Of a DNA stretch of 64,000 bases, positions 47,546 through 56,144 are shown one piece after another; position 1 is the first letter of the stretch; each line of letters starts with the position of its first letter. A program made the translations under genes and the position numbers. Below the pieces are notes generated by a model. It did not search any database. It saw only the letters and a program-made list of their open reading frames with translations, and was not told the DNA's origin. Origin of the DNA: Caulobacter segnis ATCC 21756 (lineage in GTDB: Bacteria; Pseudomonadota; Alphaproteobacteria; Caulobacterales; Caulobacteraceae); contig NC_014100.1 of the NCBI RefSeq assembly GCF_000092285.1, forward strand, positions 186,001 through 250,000, read 5' to 3'.

Positions 47546-47943
47546 GCCTCGTCCTCGATGCGGTGGATGTCGTCGTCCGACAGGCCGAAGTGGTGACCGA
47601 TCTCGTGGACCAGCACGTGGGTGATCAGGTCGCCGAGGCTGACGTCGCCCCGTTCGGCCCATTCGTCGAGGATCGGGCGGCGATACAGGAACACCCGCGA
47701 CGGCTGGGTCGCGAAGTCCAGCACCGAGCGCTGGCCCAGATCGACGCCCTGATAGAGGCCGGTCAGCTCGAACGGGTCCTGGATGCCCAGAGCGTCGAGG
47801 ACCTCTTCGTCCGGGAAATCGTCGACCCGGATCACGACGTCGCCGGCCAGTTGGCGGAAGCCGTCTGGCAGGGCGTCGAAGGCCGCCTTGCCCAGGGCGG
47901 CGAAGTCGTCCAGCGACGGGGCGAGGCGGTCGGACCAGGTCAT
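47542..47943 (-). CDS. Zincin-like metallopeptidase (MTH/TTHA0227 type)
   Basis: A 133-residue protein of the minimal-zincin family. The metal site is H113-E114 and H117 in LVHEIGHHFGLSDD. The core block VFLYRRPILDEW precedes it. These small proteins have an HExxH site but no shown protease activity. It is the first gene of a two-gene unit with the SWIM protein, and divergent from divL. Confidence 0.9.
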   Translation of the reverse strand: MTWSDRLAPSLDDFAALGKAAFDALPDGFRQLAGDVVIRVDDFPDEEVLDALGIQDPFELTGLYQGVDLGQRSVLDFATQPSRVFLYRRPILDEWAERGDVSLGDLITHVLVHEIGHHFGLSDDDIHRIEDEA

Positions 47944-47999
47944 GGACTTCCAAATAGAGCGATTGGCGGGCGGCGCCAGCGTCCGTTTTTCCCGAAATC

Positions 48000-48068
48000 G
48001 AGTCAGCGGGCCACGGGCGGCCTTGATCGCGCTCTGGTCATGACCCGACTAATCTGGGATTCTGATTC
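48000..48068. promoter_or_regulatory. Three CcrM methylation sites before divL
   Basis: GANTC occurs at 48000-48004 (GAGTC), 48058-48062 (GATTC) and 48064-48068 (GATTC), all within 100 bp of the divL start. Clustering at a cell-cycle gene suggests methylation-sensitive transcription. Confidence 0.5.
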
Positions 48069-48098
48069 GAAGACCCGCTGGGGCAGCGACCCGTTTTG

Positions 48099-50408
48099 AT
48101 GACTTCGTATGACCTGATCCTCGCGGCCGCGGCCGGGGCGGTGTGCCTCGCGCTTTGCGTCGCCCTGTGGGCGTTCGGCCAGCGGCGGGGCTTCGAGGCG
48201 CGGATCGCCGCCCTGAAGGCGCGGCTGGCCCTGCAAGGCGGCGACGCCGAGGCGCCGGCCTGGGTCGAGGCCTTCGACTCCGCCGTCATCGCCGTCGAGG
48301 GCGGTCGCGCCAGCCTGATGGCCGGCGCCGAGGGGCTGGACGCCTGCGCCCAGGTGCTGGGCGTGTCTCCCGACGTGCAGGCGGTGGTCGCCGCGCTGGG
48401 CGGCGCCGATCCCGATCACGCGCAGAAACTTTCGGCCCTGTTCGAGCGCGGCCAGTCATGCGCCTTCGACGCGCGCGGCCAGGGCGGTTGGGTGTCCGTC
48501 GAGGGGCGGGCGGCCGGCGCCATGGCCTGGCTGCGCCTCGCGCCGGTCAGCGGCCACGACGCGGGCCTGCCCTCGGCCGCCCGCTTCGCGGCTTTCGTCG
48601 ACAGCGTAGTCGAGCCCGCCTGGATCGCCGGGGCCGACGGTCAGGCGGTCTGGGGCAACACGGCTTTCGTGCGGGCGGTCGGCGCCGGTTCGGCCTCGGC
48701 CCCGGCGCTGCTGGGCAAGAGCTTCGATCGCGCCGTGGACGCCATGGTCGTCGAGGCCGCCACCAAGGGCGAGCGCAGCGAGGCGATCCGCTGGGTCAAT
48801 CTGGAGGGCCGCCGCCGCGCCTTCCGCCTCTCGGCCCAGCCTCTGGAAGGCGGCGGGGTGGGCGTCTTCTGCGCCGACGTCACCGAAATCGAGGACGTCC
48901 GCGACGCCTTCAAGAAGCACGTCGAGGCCCACGACGAGACCCTCAACCACATCGCCGAGGCCGTGGCGATCTTCAGCGCCACGCGGCGCCTGTCGTTCCA
49001 CAACACCGCCTTCGCCGAGCTGTGGGGCCTGGAGCCCGCCTGGCTGGCCGACCGTCCGACCCACGGCGAGATCCTCGACCGCCTGCGCCAGCGCCGCCGC
49101 CTGCCCGAGACGATCGACTACGCCGTCTGGAAGGCCGCCGAGCTGGCCCGCTACGAGAGCCTGGGCCCGCAGGCCGACGACCTCTGGCACCTGCCCGACG
49201 GCCGGACGCTGAAGGTCGTGCGCCAGCCGCACCCGCTGGGCGGCATGCTGCTGATCTATTCCGACATCACCGGCGAGCTGCGCCTGAAGGCCCAGTACAA
49301 CGCCCTGATCCAGGTGCAGCAGGCGACGCTGGACAAGCTGAACGACGCCGTGGCCGTGTTCGGCTCGGACGGCCGCCTGCGCCTGCACAACGAAGCCTTC
49401 GAGACCTTCTGGAACGTCACGCCGCACGCCCTGGAAGCGGCGGGCGACTTCGAGGGCGTGGTCGAACTGTGCGTGCCGCGCCTGCACGACCTCGCCTTCT
49501 GGCGCGAACTGAAGGGCCGCGTGGCCGATCCGGACCCGCAGATGCGCGCGCCCACCTCGGGCGAGGTGCGCACCTCGGACGACCGCATCGTCGTCTACCA
49601 GAGCCGTCCCCTGCCGGACGGCGCGACCCTGATCGCCTTCGCCGACGTCACCGACACCCGCGAGCTGCAGAGCGCTCTGGCCGACCGCTCGGCGGCCCTG
49701 GACGAGGCCGAGCGCCTGAAGCGCGACTTCGTTGGCAACGTCTCCTACGAACTGCGCACGCCGCTGACGACGATCATCGGCTATTCGGAACTGCTGGAGC
49801 GGGCCGACGGCCTGTCCGAGCGCGGCCGCAACCACGTCGCCGCCGTCCGCGCCGCCGCCACCCAGCTGGCCCGCTCGATCGACGATGTCCTGGACATGGC
49901 CCAGATCGACGCCGGCGAGATGGCGCTGGAGATTCAGGACATCCGCGTCTCGGACCTGCTGATGAACGCCCAGGAGCGGGCCCTGAAGGACGCCCAGCTG
50001 GGCGGGGTCACTCTGGCGGTCGAGTGCGAGGAGGACGTCGGCCTGATCCGCGGCGACGCCAAGCGCCTGGCCCAGACGCTGGACCACCTGGTCGAGAACG
50101 CCCTGCGCCAGACCCCGCCGGGCGGCCGCGTCACCCTGTCGGCCCGCCGGGCCTTGGGCGAGGTGCGGCTGGACGTCTCGGACACCGGCCGCGGCGTGCC
50201 GTTCCACGTCCAGGCCCATATCTTCGACCGCTTCGTCGGCCGCGATCGCGGCGGTCCGGGTCTCGGCCTGGCCCTCGTCAAGGCGCTGGTCGAGCTGCAC
50301 GGCGGCTGGGTGGCGCTGGAGAGCGAGCCCGGCAATGGTTCGACCTTCACCTGCCACCTGCCCGAGACACAGCAGCCGGGCGCGATGCAGCCGGAGCTGG
50401 GGTTCTAG
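48099..50408 (+). CDS. divL: Cell-cycle pseudokinase DivL
   Basis: A 769-residue protein, the length of Caulobacter crescentus DivL. One N-terminal helix (residues 5-27) is followed by PAS-like regions to about residue 520. The dimerisation domain has Y550 in DFVGNVSYELRTPLT, where kinases have histidine, and the ATPase boxes are NALRQTPP, DTGRGVP and GGPGLGLAL. DivL binds DivK and steers the CckA-CtrA pathway at the cell pole. I take ATG 48099 rather than the TTG just before it, matching the known N-terminus MTSYDLILAA. Confidence 0.96.
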   Translation: MTSYDLILAAAAGAVCLALCVALWAFGQRRGFEARIAALKARLALQGGDAEAPAWVEAFDSAVIAVEGGRASLMAGAEGLDACAQVLGVSPDVQAVVAALGGADPDHAQKLSALFERGQSCAFDARGQGGWVSVEGRAAGAMAWLRLAPVSGHDAGLPSAARFAAFVDSVVEPAWIAGADGQAVWGNTAFVRAVGAGSASAPALLGKSFDRAVDAMVVEAATKGERSEAIRWVNLEGRRRAFRLSAQPLEGGGVGVFCADVTEIEDVRDAFKKHVEAHDETLNHIAEAVAIFSATRRLSFHNTAFAELWGLEPAWLADRPTHGEILDRLRQRRRLPETIDYAVWKAAELARYESLGPQADDLWHLPDGRTLKVVRQPHPLGGMLLIYSDITGELRLKAQYNALIQVQQATLDKLNDAVAVFGSDGRLRLHNEAFETFWNVTPHALEAAGDFEGVVELCVPRLHDLAFWRELKGRVADPDPQMRAPTSGEVRTSDDRIVVYQSRPLPDGATLIAFADVTDTRELQSALADRSAALDEAERLKRDFVGNVSYELRTPLTTIIGYSELLERADGLSERGRNHVAAVRAAATQLARSIDDVLDMAQIDAGEMALEIQDIRVSDLLMNAQERALKDAQLGGVTLAVECEEDVGLIRGDAKRLAQTLDHLVENALRQTPPGGRVTLSARRALGEVRLDVSDTGRGVPFHVQAHIFDRFVGRDRGGPGLGLALVKALVELHGGWVALESEPGNGSTFTCHLPETQQPGAMQPELGF

Positions 50409-50415
50409 CTTCAGC

Positions 50416-50441
50416 AACGCATAAGGATATCTTTATGCGTT
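50416..50441. promoter_or_regulatory. 26-bp AT-rich palindrome upstream of ahcY
   Basis: AACGCATAA and TTATGCGTT are exact complements flanking GGATATCT; 12 of 13 base pairs match overall. It lies 63 bp before the ahcY GTG, where an operator would be. Its core, ATAAgGATATcTTTAT, looks like a site for a SAM- or homocysteine-responsive repressor. Confidence 0.6.
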
Positions 50442-50504
50442 AATTGCTCGGAAGGGCTGGGCGGGGTATAAGCCGCCTCAAGATCCCATCCGCAGGAGCC
50501 GCAC

Positions 50505-51896
50505 GTGGCCGACTACATCGTCAAGGACATCTCGCTCGCCGATTACGGCCGCAAGGAAATCGCCATCGCCGAGACCGAGATGCCGGGCCTGATGGCCACG
50601 CGCGCGGAGTACGGTCCCAAGCAGGTCCTGAAGGGCGCCCGCATCGCCGGCAGCCTGCACATGACCATCCAGACCGCCGTGCTGATCGAGACGCTCGTCG
50701 CGCTCGGCGCCGAAGTTCGCTGGGCCTCGTGCAACATCTTCTCGACCCAGGACCACGCCGCGGCCGCCATCGCCGCCGCCGACATCCCGGTCTTCGCCTT
50801 CAAGGGCGAGAACCTGGTCGAGTACTGGGAATACGCCCACAAGATCTTCGAGTGGCATGACGGCGGCTACCCGAACCTGATCCTGGACGACGGCGGCGAC
50901 GCCACCCTGCTCTGCGTGCTGGGCCCCAAGGCCGAGAAGGATCCCTCGATCCTGAACAACCCGCAGAACGAAGAGGAAGAAGCCCTCTACGCCGTGATGA
51001 AGAAGTACCTGGCCGAAAAGCCGGGCTTCTACTCGGCGATCCGCGCGGCCATCGGCGGCGTGTCGGAAGAGACCACCACGGGCGTCCACCGCCTGTACCA
51101 GATGGCGCAGAAGGGCGAGCTGCCGTTCCCGGCCATCAACGTCAACGACAGCGTCACCAAGTCCAAGTTCGACAACCTCTATGGCTGCCGTGAAAGCCTG
51201 GTCGACGCGATCCGTCGCGGCACCGACGTCATGCTGTCGGGCAAGGTCGCGGTGGTCTGCGGCTACGGCGACGTGGGCAAGGGCTCGGCCGCCTCGCTGC
51301 GCCAAGGCGGCGCTCGCGTGATCGTCACCGAAGTCGATCCGATCTGCGCCCTACAGGCGGCGATGGAAGGCTACGAAGTCCAGACCCTGAACGATGTCGC
51401 CGACAAGGCCGACATCTTCGTGACGGCGACCGGCAACAAGGACGTCATCACGCTGGACGACATGCGGAAGATGAAAAACAACGCCATCGTCTGCAACATC
51501 GGCCACTTCGACTCGGAAATTCAGATCGCGGCCCTGCGCAACTACAAGTGGGACGAGATCAAGCCGCAGGTCCACCACGTGGAATTCCCGGACGGCAAGA
51601 AGCTGATCGTGCTGTCGGAAGGTCGCCTGGTGAACCTGGGCAACGCCACCGGCCACCCCAGCTTCGTGATGTCGGCCAGCTTCACCAACCAGACCCTGGC
51701 CCAGATCGAGCTTTGGACCAACAAGGACAAGTACGACAACAAGGTCTACACCCTGCCCAAGCACCTGGACGAGAAGGTCGCCTTCCTGCACCTGGAAAAG
51801 CTGGGCGCGAAGCTGACCACGCTGCGCAAGGACCAGGCCGACTATATCGGCGTGCCGGAAAAGGGTCCGTTCAAGCCGGATCACTACCGCTACTAG
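50505..51896 (+). CDS. ahcY: Adenosylhomocysteinase
   Basis: A 463-residue NAD-dependent enzyme that splits S-adenosylhomocysteine into adenosine and homocysteine, clearing the product of methylation. The NAD loop is [13 protein letters not shown], and the substrate residues include [22 protein letters not shown] and [11 protein letters not shown]. The tail ends KPDHYRY, as usual. The start is GTG 50505 with GCAGGAG upstream. A rho-independent terminator follows. Confidence 0.97.
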   Translation: MADYIVKDISLADYGRKEIAIAETEMPGLMATRAEYGPKQVLKGARIAGSLHMTIQTAVLIETLVALGAEVRWASCNIFSTQDHAAAAIAAADIPVFAFKGENLVEYWEYAHKIFEWHDGGYPNLILDDGGDATLLCVLGPKAEKDPSILNNPQNEEEEALYAVMKKYLAEKPGFYSAIRAAIGGVSEETTTGVHRLYQMAQKGELPFPAINVNDSVTKSKFDNLYGCRESLVDAIRRGTDVMLSGKVAVVCGYGDVGKGSAASLRQGGARVIVTEVDPICALQAAMEGYEVQTLNDVADKADIFVTATGNKDVITLDDMRKMKNNAIVCNIGHFDSEIQIAALRNYKWDEIKPQVHHVEFPDGKKLIVLSEGRLVNLGNATGHPSFVMSASFTNQTLAQIELWTNKDKYDNKVYTLPKHLDEKVAFLHLEKLGAKLTTLRKDQADYIGVPEKGPFKPDHYRY

Positions 51897-51920
51897 GCCG
51901 AGCAAGTTTCGGCTTTCGGA

Positions 51921-51950
51921 GGGCTCGTCGCGCAAGCGGCGGGCCCTTCT
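51921..51950 (+). terminator. Terminator of ahcY
   Basis: GGGCTCGTCGC and GCGGCGGGCCC form an 11-bp stem with two G-T wobbles and a GCAA tetraloop, followed by TTCTGCGTTT. It begins 25 bp past the ahcY stop. Confidence 0.8.
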
Positions 51951-52008
51951 GCGTTTCTGGGGCCGCGCACGCCTGTTCAAGCTTGTGAGGCTCGGCTAAG
52001 CGCTAGGC

Positions 52009-52857
52009 ATGCCGCTCGCCCTGATCCTCTCCAGCCACGTCGCCGGCAGCCAGGTCGGCGCGACCGCCCAGGCCGCCGCCCTCGCGCCCTTTGTGATCGA
52101 CGCCATGGTCGTCCCGACCGTGCTGTTCGGCCGCCATCCCGGCTGGGGCCCGCCCGGCGGCGCGGCGACGCCGATCGAGATCTTCGAGGGCATGCTGGAC
52201 GGGATCGCCGCCAACGGGCTGTTCGGCCTGACCGACCTCGTCATCACCGGCTATTTCGCCAGCCCCGCCCAGGTTGAGGCGGCCGGGCGCGCCATCGACG
52301 CCGTTCGCGCCGCGCCCCGCGACGGGGCCTTCGCGCCGGCTCCGACCGTGATCGTCGATCCGACGATGGGCGACGAAGGCAAGGGCCTCTACGTCGCCGC
52401 CGAGACCGCCGAAGCGATCGCCAAGACCCTGATCCCGCGCGCCGACCTCGTCGCCTGCAACGCCTGGGAGCTGCAGTGGCTGACAGGCGTGGACGCTCAT
52501 GAGCCGACGGCCGCCCTGCGGGCCGCGCGCCAGCTAGGCAAGCCGGTTCTCGTTTCGTCGGTGCGGCGCGGCGACGAGATCGGCGCGGTCCTGGCGACCG
52601 CCGACGAAGCCTGGCTGGCCTTGCACGCCGAGATCGACACGGCGCCCAACGGAACCGGCGACCTCCTGACCGCGCTCTATGCGGCGGCCGTGGTCGAGAG
52701 GCAGACGCGCTCGCACGCCCTGGCCCGCGCCGTCGGCGGCGTCGCCGAGACGGTCTCGGCGGCCCAGCGGTGGAACGCGCCCGAATTGCCGATCGTGGCC
52801 ATGGGCGGCCGCCTGAAGCAAACCTCTCCCTCTGTCCGCATCGAACGGCTGGCTTAA
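52009..52857 (+). CDS. Pyridoxal kinase
   Basis: A 282-residue ribokinase-fold enzyme of the PdxY type. The N-terminal LILSSHVAGSQVG and the VDPTMGDEGKGLYV block are diagnostic, and the anion hole is PNGTGDLLTALY with its catalytic aspartate. It phosphorylates pyridoxal in B6 salvage. The stop lies three bases before the next start. No ribosome site is clear. Confidence 0.9.
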   Translation: MPLALILSSHVAGSQVGATAQAAALAPFVIDAMVVPTVLFGRHPGWGPPGGAATPIEIFEGMLDGIAANGLFGLTDLVITGYFASPAQVEAAGRAIDAVRAAPRDGAFAPAPTVIVDPTMGDEGKGLYVAAETAEAIAKTLIPRADLVACNAWELQWLTGVDAHEPTAALRAARQLGKPVLVSSVRRGDEIGAVLATADEAWLALHAEIDTAPNGTGDLLTALYAAAVVERQTRSHALARAVGGVAETVSAAQRWNAPELPIVAMGGRLKQTSPSVRIERLA

Positions 52858-52860
52858 GAC

Positions 52861-53986
52861 ATGACGAAGATCACCGGCCTTTGCCCCGAGCGCTTCGCGC
52901 GCGTCCGCGACGCCTTCGAGGCGAACTTCCAGGACAATGGCGAGCTGGGCGCGCGTTTCGCCTTCGCCATCGACGGCGAGATCGTCGTCGACCTGATGGG
53001 CGGTTTCGCCGACCGCAAGCGCGAGGTCGCGTTCGGCCCCGACACCCTGACGGCCCTGTTCTCGACCACCAAGGCCGTGGCCGCCCTGATGGTCGCGCGT
53101 CTCGTCGACGAAGGGCGCCTAGCCTATGACCAGCGCGTCGCCGATGTCTGGCCCGAGTTCGCCCAGGCCGGCAAGCAGGACGTCACGGTCGAGCAGGCCC
53201 TGTCGCACCAGGCCGGCCTGTCGGGCTTCCCGGACGAGACCGATCCGGCCATCTGGTTCGACTGGGACGCCACCTGCGCCAAGTTGGCGGCCATGGCCCC
53301 GCTGTTCCCGATCGGCTCGGCCAGCGGCTATCACCCGGTGACCTACGGCTACCTCGCCGGCGAGATCTTCCGCCGCGTCGATGGCCGCACCATGGGGACG
53401 GCTCTGCGCGAGGACATCTGCGAGCCGCTGGGCCTCGACATCTGGATCGGCCTGCCCGACAGCGAGCACGACCGTGTCGCCGACCTGATGCGCCCCCACG
53501 GCCATGCCCAAGTTCGGCGAGATCAACGCCGCGGTGACCGCCGCCTTCCTCAAGCCCTGGTCGTCACCGGGCGGCAAGGGCGCGGCCGAGTGGCGGCGGG
53601 TTGAGATTCCGTCGGCCAATGGCCACGCCACCGCCCCGGCCCTGGCCCGTCTGATGGGCGCGCTCGCCAGCGGCGGAACCCTGGACGGCCGCTCGCTGAT
53701 CACGCCGGCGGGGATCAAGGCCGCCAGCGCCGAGCGCATCCGCGGCCAGGACCTCGTCCTGCCCTACGAGATCAGCTGGGGCGCGGGCTTCATGCGCAAC
53801 GAGCCCAACTTCTTCTACGGCCCCACCGCCGAGGCGTTCGGCCATTCGGGGTGGGGCGGCTCGTGCGCCTTCGCCGATCCGACGCGGGGCGTGTCGGGGG
53901 CCTATGTGATGAACAAGCAAGGCTCGGCCCTGATCGGCGACCCGCGCGCGGTGAGCCTGATCGAGGCGGCCTACGCCTGCCTTTAG
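52861..53986 (+). pseudogene. Beta-lactamase-like serine hydrolase, frameshifted
   Basis: A class C/esterase-type protein. The active-site S68-T-T-K71 is in LFSTTKAVAA, and the second block is GSASGYHPVTYGYLAGE. The frame holds to LMRP near 53492. One extra C in CGCCCCCACGG shifts it, and the sequence resumes with TAMPKFGEINAAV to the stop at 53986. The C-terminal FGHSGWGGSCAFADP motif is intact. Removing one C gives about 374 residues. A homopolymer sequencing error is the likeliest cause. Confidence 0.85.
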
Positions 53987-54894
53987 GGCGTCGCCAGCAC
54001 CCGCGTCTTCTTCCAGGCGCCGTAGGCGAACACCGCCACGCCCAGCCAGATGAACGCGAACGACAGCGCGCGCAGCGGCGTGAACGGCTCGCCGAGCGAC
54101 ACCCCGACCGCGAACTGCAGCGAGGGGGCGATGAACTGCAGGAAGCCCATGGCGCTCAGCGGCATCCGTCGCGCCGACCAGGCGAACAGGGCCAAGGGCA
54201 CGACGGTCGCGGGGCCCGCCAGCAGCAGCAGGGTCGTGACGCCCATGCCCGCGCCCAGGTGGCCCGCGCCCGTCGTCTGCAGGTGCATCACGTACAGAAG
54301 GCCCGGGATCGCCAGATACGCGCACTCGATGAAGAGGCCGGTCTGGGCGTCGGCCTTCACCTGTTTGCGCAGGATGGCGTAGCAGCAGAAGCTGAGCGCG
54401 ACGCCCAGCGAGATGATCGGCAGATGGCCCAGGGCGGCGGTCTGGATGGCCACGCCGACGGCGGCCAGGCCGATCGCGATGGCGCCCTCGCGGCTGATCC
54501 GCTCGCGGAACAGCAACGCCCCCGCCGCCATGTTCATCAGCGGGTTGATGTAATAGCCCAGGCTGGTCTCGATCACGTGCCCGGCGTTGACCGCGAAGAC
54601 GTAGATCGACCAGTTGACGAAGATCGCCAGGGTCGAGAGCGCCAGGACGAACAGGGTCTTGGGCTGGCGCAGCACGGCCGCGACCTGGCCGGCTTGGCGG
54701 GCCAGCAGCACGATCAGCAACGCCCACGGCGCGGCCCACAGGGTGCGGTGGGCGATCATCTCCCACGAGCCCACGCCCAGGGTGGACAGCAGGTGGAAGT
54801 ACAGCGGCAGGAAGCCCCACAGGGTGTAGCAGCCAATGCCGGCGGCCAGGGCCGCGCGTCCTTCGTCTCGGGTCTCGTTCACGCTCGCCGACAT
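53983..54894 (-). CDS. rarD: EamA-family permease RarD
   Basis: A 303-residue protein with ten membrane helices in two EamA repeats. The opening CYTLWGFLPLYFHLL and the SLGYYINPLMNMAAG block identify the RarD branch, linked to chloramphenicol resistance in other bacteria. The C-terminal LQFAVGVSLGEPFTPLRALS is also typical. Its TAA overlaps the stop of the convergent hydrolase. Confidence 0.93.
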   Translation of the reverse strand: MSASVNETRDEGRAALAAGIGCYTLWGFLPLYFHLLSTLGVGSWEMIAHRTLWAAPWALLIVLLARQAGQVAAVLRQPKTLFVLALSTLAIFVNWSIYVFAVNAGHVIETSLGYYINPLMNMAAGALLFRERISREGAIAIGLAAVGVAIQTAALGHLPIISLGVALSFCCYAILRKQVKADAQTGLFIECAYLAIPGLLYVMHLQTTGAGHLGAGMGVTTLLLLAGPATVVPLALFAWSARRMPLSAMGFLQFIAPSLQFAVGVSLGEPFTPLRALSFAFIWLGVAVFAYGAWKKTRVLATP

Positions 54895-54930
54895 GGTTCG
54901 TCCTTCATGGGCGTCGTCCTTATGGGGTGG

Positions 54931-54970
54931 GAAATGAAAAGGGCTCCCGGGACGTCTGCCCCGGGAGCCC
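54931..54970 (-). terminator. Terminator of asd
   Basis: GGGCTCCCGGG (54941-54951) and CCCGGGAGCCC (54960-54970) form an 11-bp stem. Leftward it is followed by TTTTCATTTC. It begins 27 bp past the asd stop. Confidence 0.9.
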
Positions 54971-54996
54971 TGATTTCAACCCGCTTGTTGCGGGAT

Positions 54997-56025
54997 TCAG
55001 GCGGGGGTCTTCTGCTTGATCAGGCCCTTGTCGTGCAGGAGCTGGGCGATCTGCACGGCGTTCAGCGCCGCGCCCTTGCGCAGATTGTCGGCGACGCACC
55101 AGAACACCAGGCCGTTCTCGACGGTCGGGTCCTTGCGGATGCGCGAGACATAGACCGGGAACTCGCCCTGGGCTTCCTTGGGCGTGATGTAGCCGCCGTC
55201 CTCGCGCTTATCGACCACGACGACGCCGTCGGCCTCGCGCAGGATCTCGCGAGCCTCGTCCTCGTCCAGCGGGCTCTCGAACTCGACGTTGACCGCTTCG
55301 GAGTGGCCGACCATGACCGGCACGCGCACGCAGGTGGCGACCAGCTGGATGTTCGGATCCAGGATCTTCTGGGTCTCGGCCGTCATCTTCCACTCTTCCT
55401 TGGTGAAGCCGTCGTCCAGGAAGACGTCGATGTGGGGGATGACATTGAAGGCGATCTGCTTGGTGAACTTCTTGGGCGGCGGGGCGCCCAGGACGTAGAC
55501 GCCCTTGGTCTGGTCCCACAGCTCGTCCATGCCTTCCTTGCCCGCGCCCGAGACCGACTGGTAGGTCGAGACGACCACCCGCTTGATCTTGGCCTCGTCG
55601 TGCAGCGGCTTCAGCGCCACGACCAGCTGCGCCGTCGAGCAGTTGGGGTTGGCGATGATGTTCTTGGGGATGGAGTTGACCGCTTCGGGGTTCACTTCCG
55701 GCACCACCAGCGGCACATCCGGGTCCATCCGGAAGTGGCTGGAATTGTCGATGACGATCGGACCGGCCGCGCCGATCTTCTCGCCCCAGGCCTTGGAGAT
55801 GGCGCCGCCGGCGCTCATCAGCACGATGTCGACCTTGGAGAAGTCGAACTGCTCCAGGTCCTCGCAGCGCAGGATTTCGTTGCCGAACGAGACCTCGACG
55901 CCGATGGATTTGCGGCTGGCGATGGCGTGCATCTTGTCCACGGGGAATTTCACTTCCTCGAGGATGTTGAACATCTCGCGGCCCACATTGCCCGTCGCGC
56001 CGACCACGGCGACCCGGTAACCCAT
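54997..56025 (-). CDS. asd: Aspartate-semialdehyde dehydrogenase
   Basis: A 342-residue enzyme of the lysine, methionine and threonine pathway, also needed for diaminopimelate in the cell wall. The NADP loop is VVGATGNVGREM and the catalytic cysteine is C129 in NPNCSTAQ. The substrate region includes STYQSVSGAGKEGMDEL. Start at ATG 56025 after GGAGAGCG. It is flanked by convergent rarD and by the TonB-like repeat gene on the same strand. Confidence 0.97.
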   Translation of the reverse strand: MGYRVAVVGATGNVGREMFNILEEVKFPVDKMHAIASRKSIGVEVSFGNEILRCEDLEQFDFSKVDIVLMSAGGAISKAWGEKIGAAGPIVIDNSSHFRMDPDVPLVVPEVNPEAVNSIPKNIIANPNCSTAQLVVALKPLHDEAKIKRVVVSTYQSVSGAGKEGMDELWDQTKGVYVLGAPPPKKFTKQIAFNVIPHIDVFLDDGFTKEEWKMTAETQKILDPNIQLVATCVRVPVMVGHSEAVNVEFESPLDEDEAREILREADGVVVVDKREDGGYITPKEAQGEFPVYVSRIRKDPTVENGLVFWCVADNLRKGAALNAVQIAQLLHDKGLIKQKTPA

Positions 56026-56144
56026 CGCGCTCTCCTGAAACTCTTGATCCGCGACAGATCGCGGAGCGGCGTTCCGTTACGCCTCATGCCCCCTTTTCGC
56101 AAGGCGAGGAAAGCTGGCGCGGCGATCAGGCCGGCTTGCGAGCG

